From DATDRM01 sp035291705 (GTDB lineage: Bacteria > Chloroflexota > Anaerolineae > Anaerolineales > UBA4823): a stretch of DNA of 14,236 nucleotides. Positions within the stretch are counted from its first letter, which is position 1. Every line of letters starts with the position of its first letter. A program made the position numbers and the translations under genes. The stretch covers positions 1 to 14,236 of the forward strand of contig DATDRM010000372.1 of the NCBI GenBank assembly GCA_035291705.1, read 5' to 3'. Under the pieces are notes generated by a model, which was not told where the DNA came from, did not search any database, and was given only the letters and a program-made list of their open reading frames with translations. Below are positions 6,589-12,790 of the stretch, piece by piece.

Positions 6589-7290
6589 ATGGCAAACCTG
6601 ACCGGAGCCAGGCGAGCGCGGTATGTTCAGGGGATGTTTGCCCGCATCGCCCGTCGTTATGATCTAATGAACCGGCTGATGACCGTCGGGCAGGACCGCC
6701 GCTGGCGGCGGGAGGTCATCCGGCGCGCTGCACTGCCCGCTGGAGGCCGCTTGCTCGACATTGGGGCAGGCACCGGCGACCTTGCCCGGGAGGCCTTACG
6801 CCAATATCCAGATTGCCATCCGGTGGCAGCCGATTTCACCCTGGAGATGATGCGGGTAGGCAAGGACCGCGTGACGCTCTCTGGCCTGGGTTGGTCTGCC
6901 ACCGATGCGCTCAGCCTGCCTTTTCCCAGCGGGGGATTCGACGCGGTGGTCTCGGGTTTCTTGTTGCGCAATGTCAGCGATATCCAGGGGGCATTGCGTG
7001 AGCAGCACCGCGTGCTCGCGCCAGGCGGGAGCATCGTAGTCCTGGATACCACTCGCCCGTCGAATAACCTGCTTTCTCCGCTGATTAACTTTCACCTGCA
7101 CACGGTGATCCCTGCTCTGGGCCAGGTGGTGACCGGCTCGAGAGAGGCTTACACCTACCTCCCAGAGACTACAGACGCTTTCCTGGAGGCTAAAAAACTC
7201 GCCGCGCTGATGGTCCAGGCAGGTTTTCGAGAAGTGGGTTTCCATCACCTGATGTTCGCCACCATTGCCATCCATTGGGGGCGGAAGTAG
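6589..7290 (+). CDS. menG: Demethylmenaquinone methyltransferase, MenG/UbiE family
   Basis: This is a class I SAM methyltransferase that adds the C-methyl group in the last step of menaquinone synthesis (or of ubiquinone synthesis in proteobacteria). It has 233 residues. The family signature YDLMNRLMTVGQDRRWRR is at 24-41, motif I LLDIGAGTGD at 55-64, the acidic end of beta-2 at D82, the post-I region DALSLPFPSGGFDAVVSGF at 106-124, the second UbiE-like signature RVLAPGGSIVVLDTTRP at 141-157, and TYLPETTDAF near 189-198. The ATG follows the transporter's TGA after one base, so translation is probably coupled. The neighbour ubiX supports a quinone role. Menaquinone as the substrate is inferred from the likely lineage. 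Confidence 0.9.
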   Translation: MANLTGARRARYVQGMFARIARRYDLMNRLMTVGQDRRWRREVIRRAALPAGGRLLDIGAGTGDLAREALRQYPDCHPVAADFTLEMMRVGKDRVTLSGLGWSATDALSLPFPSGGFDAVVSGFLLRNVSDIQGALREQHRVLAPGGSIVVLDTTRPSNNLLSPLINFHLHTVIPALGQVVTGSREAYTYLPETTDAFLEAKKLAALMVQAGFREVGFHHLMFATIAIHWGRK

Positions 7291-7300
7291 AGGACGGACG

Positions 7301-7369
7301 ACGAAGGACGATGGACGAAGGTTTTGGGCTGCGCGTTCAGCCTAACGAGATGAGGGATGAAGGATGAAA
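7301..7369 (+). repeat. Degenerate GGAYGAA heptanucleotide repeats before and across the ubiX start
   Basis: Three head-to-tail heptamers ACGAAGG, ACGATGG and ACGAAGG fill 7301-7321, with a decayed unit just upstream (AGGACGG, 7291-7297). A second run, GATGAGG, GATGAAG, GATGAAA, fills 7349-7369. Both are rotations of GGAYGAA. The second run supplies both the GAGGG ribosome-binding site and the ATG start (7364) of ubiX. A two-unit relic, GGATGAAGGAT, lies at 4366-4376. Confidence 0.7.
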
Positions 7370-7945
7370 ACGGATACGAAACGCCGGTTGGTGGTTGGAA
7401 TCACTGGTGCCTCGGGAGTGATCCTGGGAATTCGCCTGCTCGAAGCTCTCCGCACACTGGAGATCGAGGCACACCTGGTCGTCTCGCCCGCGGCGCGCGT
7501 GACCATTGCCCAGGAGACCGATTGGAAAGTGAGTGATGTGCTGGCTCTGGCGGAGGTAGTATATAAACATGCCGATCTCGGCGCTGCCATTGCTTCGGGT
7601 TCCTTCGCCACCCTGGGGATGGTCGTGATCCCCTGTTCGATCAAGACTCTTTCGGCGATCGCAAACTCCTACAGCGGAGACTTGATCGCCCGCGCCGCCG
7701 ATGTGACCCTGAAAGAAAGCCGGCCATTGCTCCTGGTGCTGCGCGAGACACCTCTGCATCGCGGCCATATTCGTTTGATGAGTCTGGCAGCTGAGGCCGG
7801 GGCGATCATATTTCCACCTGTCCCGGCCTTCTACACCCGCCCGCAGACCATCGAGGATGTGGTGGATAACACAGTTGGCCGCGTCCTGGCCAGGTTGGGA
7901 ATAGAGAACGATTGGTATAAGGAATGGACAGGCTTGAATCAATAG
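7364..7945 (+). CDS. ubiX: Flavin prenyltransferase UbiX/Pad1 family
   Basis: UbiX prenylates reduced FMN with dimethylallyl phosphate to make prenylated FMN, the cofactor of UbiD-type decarboxylases used in quinone and aromatic-acid metabolism. The protein has 193 residues, the family's usual size. The flavin-binding N-terminus LVVGITGASGVILG is at 9-22, VVSPAAR at 39-45, the central IASGSF and MVVIPCS segments at 76-92, TLSAIA at 95-100, and the conserved LVLRETPLHRGHIRLM motif at 124-139 binds the phosphate. The ATG at 7364 has GAGGG 7 nt upstream. It follows menG by 73 nt. No ubiD partner is visible in the window, so it is either elsewhere or UbiX serves another decarboxylase. Confidence 0.93.
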   Translation: MKTDTKRRLVVGITGASGVILGIRLLEALRTLEIEAHLVVSPAARVTIAQETDWKVSDVLALAEVVYKHADLGAAIASGSFATLGMVVIPCSIKTLSAIANSYSGDLIARAADVTLKESRPLLLVLRETPLHRGHIRLMSLAAEAGAIIFPPVPAFYTRPQTIEDVVDNTVGRVLARLGIENDWYKEWTGLNQ

Positions 7946-8041
7946 GCAACGGTAAAATGACTAAACGATGCGCGCGGGCGAACACTCGCTCAATAAATCA
8001 TAGCAAACGCAGATTATATTCCAGCGATAATGAGGAAGGTA

Positions 8042-8557
8042 ATGGACGGGGATTTTGCTGACTTGCTTCTTCTCTCAACCATGACCCTCGCCACGCAATG
8101 TGCCGATGGCGAGCCGCACGCTGCCGATGTGTATTTTACGAGCGATGAGGAAGTTAATTTGTATTTCTTCTCCGATCCAATTAGCCAGCATGGGTTGGAT
8201 ATTTCACACAACCCGCGCGCCGCGGTGACCATCCACCCCGAAAACCCGGGCTGGGAGGACATCCGCGGCCTGCAAATGCGCGGTGAGGTTCAATGGGTCG
8301 AACCAGGTCTGGAATGGGATCTTGCTTGGGAAAGATACGCTGCCAAGTTCCCCTTCGTCGCCGGGCTCAAAGCAGTCGTCGAGCGTAACCAGCTATTTGT
8401 TTTCCTTCCCCGCTGGATTAGGCTGGTTGATAACCGCCGCGGTTTTGGTTATCAGGAGGAATGGATTCGAAGCGCTGAAGGGCAAATGGAGGTCTCGGAC
8501 TCTGGGTGGCGGCGATTCCAACCGGAAAACGAACTCCCAGGAGAGACGCGTGGCTGA
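8042..8557 (+). CDS. PPOX-type (pyridoxamine 5'-phosphate oxidase-like) flavin-binding protein
   Basis: The 171-residue protein fits the split-barrel FMN-binding fold. It opens with a short helix (FADLLLLSTMTLATQ), then the strand pattern EPHAADVYFTSDEEVNLYFFSDP and SQHGLDISHNPRAAVTIH, which matches the region where these proteins align substrate and FMN phosphate. It continues with IRGLQMRGEVQWVE and ends with FLPRWIRLVDNRRGFGYQEEW, a pattern usual in this group. The substrate is unknown; F420 or haem binding cannot be excluded by eye. The ATG at 8042 is preferred because GAGGAAGG lies just upstream; an in-frame ATG at 8030 would add four residues but lacks a ribosome-binding site. The last 8 bases overlap the next gene. 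Confidence 0.8.
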   Translation: MDGDFADLLLLSTMTLATQCADGEPHAADVYFTSDEEVNLYFFSDPISQHGLDISHNPRAAVTIHPENPGWEDIRGLQMRGEVQWVEPGLEWDLAWERYAAKFPFVAGLKAVVERNQLFVFLPRWIRLVDNRRGFGYQEEWIRSAEGQMEVSDSGWRRFQPENELPGETRG

Positions 8558-9284
8558 GCGCGATCTCGAAAAAGCGGCTTCATGTGGGGAACCATCCTAC
8601 ATCTGGCGAGCCGGCCAGGAACGCCGCTTGCAGATGATCCAGTCCGCTGCCGGGGAGCGCTTGAAAGGCAGTGTGCTCGAGAATGGCTGTGGTGTGGGTG
8701 TTTACCTGGAGCGTTTAACCCATTATGGCGGAACGGTAGTTGGGTTGGACTACGAATTTGAGCGCCTCCGCCAGGCCCACCAGCTGGCAGATCATGTGCT
8801 GGGGGCAGCTGGAGAGGCGTTGCCCTTCCAGAACAATTCTTTCGACGCGATCCTGAGCCATGAAGTCCTGGAGCACGTCCGAGACGACCACGCCTGTGTT
8901 CAAGAAATGGTGCGGGTGCTGCGAGCCGGAGGGCGAATAGCCATCTTTGTCCCGAACCGTGGTTATCCTTTTGAGACGCATGGCATTTACTGGCGCGACC
9001 GCTATCGTTTTGGCAATATCCCCCTGGTTAATTACCTGCCTCGTCGCTGGCGGGATCGCCTGGCCCCCCATGTTCGCATCTACACGCGCCGCGATCTTGA
9101 ACGCCTGTTTGCTAGGTTACCGGTTAAGGTCCTGCAGCAAACAATCATCTTTGGCGCTTACGATAACATCATCGCCCGCTGGCCAAGGTTTGGGCAGGCG
9201 CTGCGCACCGTCTTGCAGTGGCTGGAGAAGACACCCGCCCGCCTCTTCGGGCTCTCCCATTTCTGGGTAGTGGAAAAAACGTGA
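8550..9284 (+). CDS. Class I SAM-dependent methyltransferase
   Basis: The protein has 244 residues from a GTG at 8550. AGGAGA lies 5 nt upstream, and the start overlaps the stop of the PPOX gene by 8 bp, which suggests coupled translation. Motif I is VLENGCGVGVYL (42-53). The acidic residue after beta-2 is D67 (VVGLDYEF), and motif II/III follow as AAGEALPFQNNSFDAILSHEVLEHV (split here: AAGEALPF at 86-93, FDAILSHEVLEHV at 98-110). RVLRAGGRIAIFVPN is at 122-136. This is the Methyltransf_11 pattern. An open frame reaches back to 8283, but that part overlaps the PPOX gene in another frame and lacks family similarity. The substrate is unknown; the C-terminal region rich in Arg and Trp gives no clue I can read. 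Confidence 0.85.
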   Translation: MAERDLEKAASCGEPSYIWRAGQERRLQMIQSAAGERLKGSVLENGCGVGVYLERLTHYGGTVVGLDYEFERLRQAHQLADHVLGAAGEALPFQNNSFDAILSHEVLEHVRDDHACVQEMVRVLRAGGRIAIFVPNRGYPFETHGIYWRDRYRFGNIPLVNYLPRRWRDRLAPHVRIYTRRDLERLFARLPVKVLQQTIIFGAYDNIIARWPRFGQALRTVLQWLEKTPARLFGLSHFWVVEKT

Positions 9285-9306
9285 GCGCGCAGTGTCACAG
9301 GCACCC

Positions 9307-10197
9307 TTACTTCAGGCGGAAATCGTATATCCCATCTTCGAGAGGCCATCTTCGAGCACAGGCAGGGCATTCTGCGCCTGCGGAGGTCTCTCGAAGCGGG
9401 AAATAGTCACAGGCGGGGCAGCGAAAAAATGTCCCTGGCTGGGCGGTAGGGGTCTTTCCGGCTGCTTTTGCCCGCAGAAAGACGCTGGGGGATAGCTGCC
9501 ACCAATCGCCGGTCAGCTGGGCTAGCGAATCCATGGATACCAAGAGGTCCAAAGGCACCAGACGTTTGAGAGCCCCCAGACGAAAGTGAGAGACGGTTAA
9601 CTGGCGCTCAACTGTAAAGCCAACTTCACGCAGCCAGGCAATTACAGTCTTAGGGTGGAAATCGAAGTTGAGCTCGGCGAACTCCACCGGTTCGGGGCTG
9701 AAGGGGTTCCAGGATTGCCGCCCCATGAGATAACGCAGGATGGCTTTTAAATTGCGCTTATTGGCATACTCCAGGATGATCGTCGCCTCCGGTTGAAGCA
9801 CCTGGCGCACCTGCATCAATATCTGCCGGGGCTCAGCCATGTGGTGTAGAACACGGACCGTTGTGGCGGCGTCGAACAGCCCAGGCACAAACGGCATCCG
9901 GTAGGCGTCCGCCGCCACAAACAGGTAGCGATCGTTCTGCCCCAGCCGTTCCAGGGCATGCTGCAATTGGGTGCGCGAATAGTCCAGCAAGACAATGCGC
10001 TCAAAACCAAGGTAACGCGGAGTATTGCGCCCCGCGCCAGCTCCCACCTCGAGAAGCAATTTACCTGCTTGAGGGAGTAGGCGCTCCAAGGCAATTGCTT
10101 CGACGCGGTCTTCGTAAGCGCGGTTGCCCCTCTCCCAAAACGAAACCTGGTAATCTGAGCCTTCGTAATCGCAAATGGGGGGACGATTAGCAGCCAT
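9307..10197 (-). CDS. Class I methyltransferase with C-terminal zinc ribbon
   Basis: The protein has 296 residues. The SAM-binding fold is at the N-terminal side: motif I LLLEVGAGAGRNTPRYL (47-63), acidic residue D72 after beta-2 (IVLLDYS), AADAYRMPFVPGLFDAATTV (95-114) and LHHMAEP (117-123). The last 40 residues are a zinc ribbon with C260-X2-C263 and C277-X2-C280, ending WPLEDGIYDFRLK, which resembles Trm112-like or UPF0434 proteins. Such proteins are usually separate partners of methyltransferases or lie N-terminally, as in RlmA. The ATG at 10197 is chosen because AAAGGA lies close upstream; the upstream GTG at 10209 is less likely. It is convergent with the previous methyltransferase (22-nt gap) and downstream of ugd past a terminator. 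The substrate is unknown. Confidence 0.82.
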   Translation of the reverse strand: MAANRPPICDYEGSDYQVSFWERGNRAYEDRVEAIALERLLPQAGKLLLEVGAGAGRNTPRYLGFERIVLLDYSRTQLQHALERLGQNDRYLFVAADAYRMPFVPGLFDAATTVRVLHHMAEPRQILMQVRQVLQPEATIILEYANKRNLKAILRYLMGRQSWNPFSPEPVEFAELNFDFHPKTVIAWLREVGFTVERQLTVSHFRLGALKRLVPLDLLVSMDSLAQLTGDWWQLSPSVFLRAKAAGKTPTAQPGTFFRCPACDYFPLRETSAGAECPACARRWPLEDGIYDFRLK

Positions 10198-10212
10198 CTT
10201 TCCTTTCACAGC

Positions 10213-10259
10213 AAAAAGAACACGGATCGGAGATCAAACCGTTGTGTCCGTGTTCTTTT
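10213..10259 (-). terminator. Intrinsic terminator of ugd
   Basis: Positions 10214-10226 and 10247-10259 form a perfect 13-bp stem (AAAAGAACACGGA) with a 20-nt loop. On the minus strand it is followed by TTTTT (10217-10213), partly inside the stem. It sits 50 nt past the ugd stop and just before the methyltransferase gene's ribosome-binding site, so that gene needs read-through or its own promoter. The plus strand also ends in TTTT, so it could act in both directions. Confidence 0.85.
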
Positions 10260-10309
10260 ACTACAAAATTGCAGGAGTGTACAGGTTGAAGGGGCTTGTA
10301 GAACTATCC

Positions 10310-11662
10310 TCAGACGAGGGCAGGGGTTTTCTCGTGATTCGCCTTGCCATTCTGGAGATTGCCATTGTATCCCCGGCCAAAGCCACGATAAACGAATCCC
10401 AATCGCTGCATCGTCTCGGGATCATAAATATTGCGCCCATCAAAGAGCACTGGCTGTTTCATTAGCTCACGCACGCGATCAAGGTCGAGCTGCTTAAACT
10501 CATTCCAGTCCGTGATCACCATCAGAGCATCACAATCCTCGGCCAACGTGTAGGGGTCGGAGACCATCTCGACGCCAGGCATGAGCGGGGCAGCTACGTT
10601 CATCGCAACCGGATCGAATGCGCGCACCCGCGCGCCACGCGCCTGGAGGGATTTGGCGATATCGATAGAAGGGGCATCGCGCATGTCATCCGTGTTCGGT
10701 TTGAAGGACAGTCCCAACAATCCGACTGTCCGCCCGTCTAAATTCCCAAGCATCTCCTGCAAATGGTTAACCGACATCGGCCGGCGGTCGTCATTGATAT
10801 CCATCACGGCGTTTAACAATTGCGGGTGACGTCCTTTTTCAGCGGCCATGTAGGCTAGGGCTTTTACATCCTTAGGAAAACAGGATCCACCATACCCCAG
10901 CCCAGCATCCAGGAAAAACGGCCCGATGCGTTTATCGTAGCCCATGCCAATCGCCACTTCCTTGACATCCGCGCCCAGCTCCTCGCAGATGTTGGCGATC
11001 TCGTTAATAAACGAGATTTTTGTGGCAAGGAAGGCATTGGAAGCATATTTAATCATTTCCGCGGTGCGCAAATCGGTGATCACGATCGGGGCGCGCAAGG
11101 ACAGGTGCAGTTGAGCGACTTTTTCGGCGGCCTCCGCGTCCAAGGAGCCAAGCACAGTGCGGTATGGCTGCATGAAGTCAATGATCGCTGATCCCTCGCG
11201 CAGGAATTCCGGGCAGGAAACCACAGAGAAGGGAATCCGTTCCAATTGGTAGCGGGCGACGATTTCTGACACCCAGTCGCCAGTACCGACGGGTACCGTC
11301 GATTTGTTGATGATAATCACTGGATTGCGCATATTCTCGGCGATGCTGCGCGCTACAGCGGCCACGTGCCTCAGATCGGCCTCCCCATCCACCCCTGAAG
11401 GAGTCCCAACCGCAATAAAGGCGAATTCCGTTTCGCTCAGCGCTTCCGCATAAGACGTTGTGAAACATAAGCGCCCGGCGCGGACATTGCGGGTGACGAG
11501 CTCTTCCAAGCCAGGTTCGTAGATGGGCATTTCACCTCGCTTTAAACCTGCGATGCGTTCCTCATTGATATCTAAAGCGATCACCCGGTTACCCAGGTCA
11601 GCAAAGCAAGCCGCAGTGACCAATCCCACATAGCCAACACCGATTACACAGATTTGTTTCAT
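10310..11662 (-). CDS. ugd: UDP-glucose 6-dehydrogenase
   Basis: This enzyme oxidises UDP-glucose twice with NAD+ to UDP-glucuronate, a precursor for acidic surface polysaccharides and for UDP-xylose. It has 450 residues, the length usual for the bacterial enzyme. The Rossmann motif GVGYVGL is at 8-14, the ribose-binding acid is D31 (VIALDIN), and VGTPSGVDGEADL (85-97) and NKSTVPVGTG (119-128) are typical. SCPEFLREGSA (149-159), the KYASNAFLATKISFINE helix (205-221) and the catalytic Cys261 in GYGGSCFPKD (256-265) follow. The C-terminal domain has GLSFKPNTDDMRDAPS. GGAGG stands 9 nt before the ATG. A strong terminator follows. The last 20 residues are low in conservation. Confidence 0.96.
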   Translation of the reverse strand: MKQICVIGVGYVGLVTAACFADLGNRVIALDINEERIAGLKRGEMPIYEPGLEELVTRNVRAGRLCFTTSYAEALSETEFAFIAVGTPSGVDGEADLRHVAAVARSIAENMRNPVIIINKSTVPVGTGDWVSEIVARYQLERIPFSVVSCPEFLREGSAIIDFMQPYRTVLGSLDAEAAEKVAQLHLSLRAPIVITDLRTAEMIKYASNAFLATKISFINEIANICEELGADVKEVAIGMGYDKRIGPFFLDAGLGYGGSCFPKDVKALAYMAAEKGRHPQLLNAVMDINDDRRPMSVNHLQEMLGNLDGRTVGLLGLSFKPNTDDMRDAPSIDIAKSLQARGARVRAFDPVAMNVAAPLMPGVEMVSDPYTLAEDCDALMVITDWNEFKQLDLDRVRELMKQPVLFDGRNIYDPETMQRLGFVYRGFGRGYNGNLQNGKANHEKTPALV

Positions 11663-11867
11663 GAACCAACCTCCGCTGATGTAAATCCTTCCGTTAGGGG
11701 GAAAGGCGAGCGTAACAATGAAGACTGCTGCTTATTTCCTCCCCGGCGTCCGTCAGGTTATTAATAAAGTGCTGTCCGACATTGATTAACGATCTTATCA
11801 TGATTTTATTACACAAATCAGGCCTTTTTTACGTAAAAGGTCATCCCATAGCGATGACATCTGTAAC

Positions 11868-11896
11868 TTGTAAATCGGCTCAAAATAGTCTAAAAT
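11868..11896 (+). promoter_or_regulatory. Probable promoter of the rrf2-type regulator gene
   Basis: TTGTAA (11868-11873), a 17-nt spacer and TAAAAT (11891-11896) match four and five of six consensus positions. Transcription would begin near 11903 and give a leader of about 40 nt. The region 11663-11944 is AT-rich and lies between divergent genes. It also holds a short dyad at 11823-11840 (CCTTTT ... AAAAGG). No clear ugd promoter could be identified. Confidence 0.5.
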
Positions 11897-11944
11897 ATCG
11901 ATGATAGAAATATAACCGTTAAGACCAAAAAGGAAGAAATTGAC

Positions 11945-12370
11945 ATGCAAATCACAAGACAAGCCGACTATGCCATGCGTGCAGTTCTGTACCTCTCCAA
12001 GCTGGGTTCTGACCGCCGGGCAGCGACCAGCCAGATCGCCGAGGAACAACATATCCCCCCTTCGTTTCTGGCGAAGATCGTTTCTCAGCTCTCTGTAGCA
12101 GGGTTGTTACAGACCTCCCGCGGCGCTCGCGGGGGTGTATCCCTGGCTCGCCCTCCGGAAGACATTTCCTTCCTCGAAGTGGTTGAGGCGATCGATGGCC
12201 CGATCTTTCTCAACGAGTGTGTGGCTGATGGAGGCGTATGCACTTTTGGCGAAAGTTGCCCCATGCGTCCAGTCTTTTGCGATGCTCAGGCTGAGTTAGT
12301 CTCCCGCCTGGAGAACACATCCTTTGGGAGTGTACTCAATACCAACGGCAAGAATGGGGGCAGTGGATAA
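11945..12370 (+). CDS. Rrf2-family transcriptional regulator with a likely Fe-S cluster site
   Basis: The protein has 141 residues. The winged-helix N-terminus MQITRQADYAMRAVLYLS is the family hallmark. It is followed by the recognition region (IPPSFLAKIVSQLSVAGLL, 37-55) and the wing GARGGVSLARP (60-70). The cysteines C92, C99 and C105 are spaced nearly as in IscR and NsrR (C-X6-C-X5-C against C-X5-C-X5-C in IscR), which suggests a [2Fe-2S] or [4Fe-4S] cluster. A fourth cysteine lies at C112. AAGGAAG lies about 9 nt upstream of the ATG. There are no isc, suf or nitrosative-stress genes in the window, so the sensed signal and targets are unknown. The intergenic region upstream may hold its own operator. 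Confidence 0.9.
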   Translation: MQITRQADYAMRAVLYLSKLGSDRRAATSQIAEEQHIPPSFLAKIVSQLSVAGLLQTSRGARGGVSLARPPEDISFLEVVEAIDGPIFLNECVADGGVCTFGESCPMRPVFCDAQAELVSRLENTSFGSVLNTNGKNGGSG

Positions 12371-12448
12371 CGGCGGAATGCCGGCTTGAATCTTTTCTGT
12401 TTTTCGGTACTTTTTCTTATACTTCCAGGAGTCGAAGGGAATTAGACC

Positions 12449-12706
12449 ATGGCAAGTAGCGTTCCCATCGACCGCCAATGGATTTTTATCCTCCAAGATG
12501 GGACACCTGTCTTGGATTTGGGAGAAGATCTTGTTCAAGATCTGCTCAGTGGCGACTTCGTCAGCCCTTTAAAAAATCAGTACAGCCACCCTATTCAAGA
12601 TGATGAATTGGAAATGTTGCGCCGCGCCGGGCGGGTAGAAAAATTTAACACAAGGCAGGTTTTCGTTTATGCATTGCCAGAACCGCCGCGCCGGACGATA
12701 GAATAA
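12449..12706 (+). CDS. Small hypothetical protein
   Basis: I do not recognise this 85-residue protein. It has no signal peptide, membrane segment or cysteine. It begins with a short hydrophobic strand, RQWIFILQDGTPVLDLGEDL (9-28), has an acidic helix IQDDELEMLRRAGRVE (49-64), and ends with VFVYALPEPP (71-80), so it is probably a small folded alpha/beta protein. GAAGGG lies 9 nt before the ATG at 12449. It is in the same direction as the Rrf2 gene, 78 nt downstream, and 84 nt before hutU. The opposite-strand frame over its start is shorter and lacks a ribosome-binding site. That it is a real gene is supported by the ribosome-binding site and its fit between two plus-strand genes. Confidence 0.6.
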   Translation: MASSVPIDRQWIFILQDGTPVLDLGEDLVQDLLSGDFVSPLKNQYSHPIQDDELEMLRRAGRVEKFNTRQVFVYALPEPPRRTIE

Positions 12707-12743
12707 CATACCCAGGAGTCTGCCGTCATTTCCCCTTCCGGCG

Positions 12744-12749
12744 TATAAT
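12744..12749 (+). promoter_or_regulatory. Candidate -10 box of hutU
   Basis: A perfect TATAAT stands 41 nt before the hutU start. No good -35 box is visible 16-18 nt upstream (TGCCGT at 12721), so an activator may be needed or hutU may be transcribed from further upstream. Confidence 0.35.
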
Positions 12750-12778
12750 CAGCCCGGGAGGGGAATTCCTTTTATTTT

Positions 12779-12790
12779 AAGGAGGTGATC
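12779..12790 (+). promoter_or_regulatory. Extended Shine-Dalgarno of hutU
   Basis: AAGGAGGTGATC ends directly before the ATG at 12791 and is a 12-nt perfect complement of the usual bacterial 16S rRNA 3' end (GATCACCTCCTT). The GGAGG core has 5 nt spacing to the start. This fixes the start codon. Confidence 0.85.

Noticed and set aside
7337..7942. 201-residue open frame on the minus strand
   Set aside because: It is antisense to ubiX; no recognisable domain.
8283..8549. N-terminal extension of the methyltransferase at 8550
   Set aside because: It overlaps the PPOX gene in a different frame, lacks a ribosome-binding site and gives no family-like sequence; the GTG at 8550 has AGGAGA 5 nt upstream.
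11798..12052. 84-residue minus-strand frame upstream of and into the Rrf2 gene
   Set aside because: It overlaps the conserved N-terminus of the regulator on the other strand; the part outside is AT-rich promoter DNA.
12371..12405. Terminator after the Rrf2 gene
   Set aside because: The stem CGGC/GCCG is only 4 bp and the T-rich stretch begins several bases later and is interrupted.
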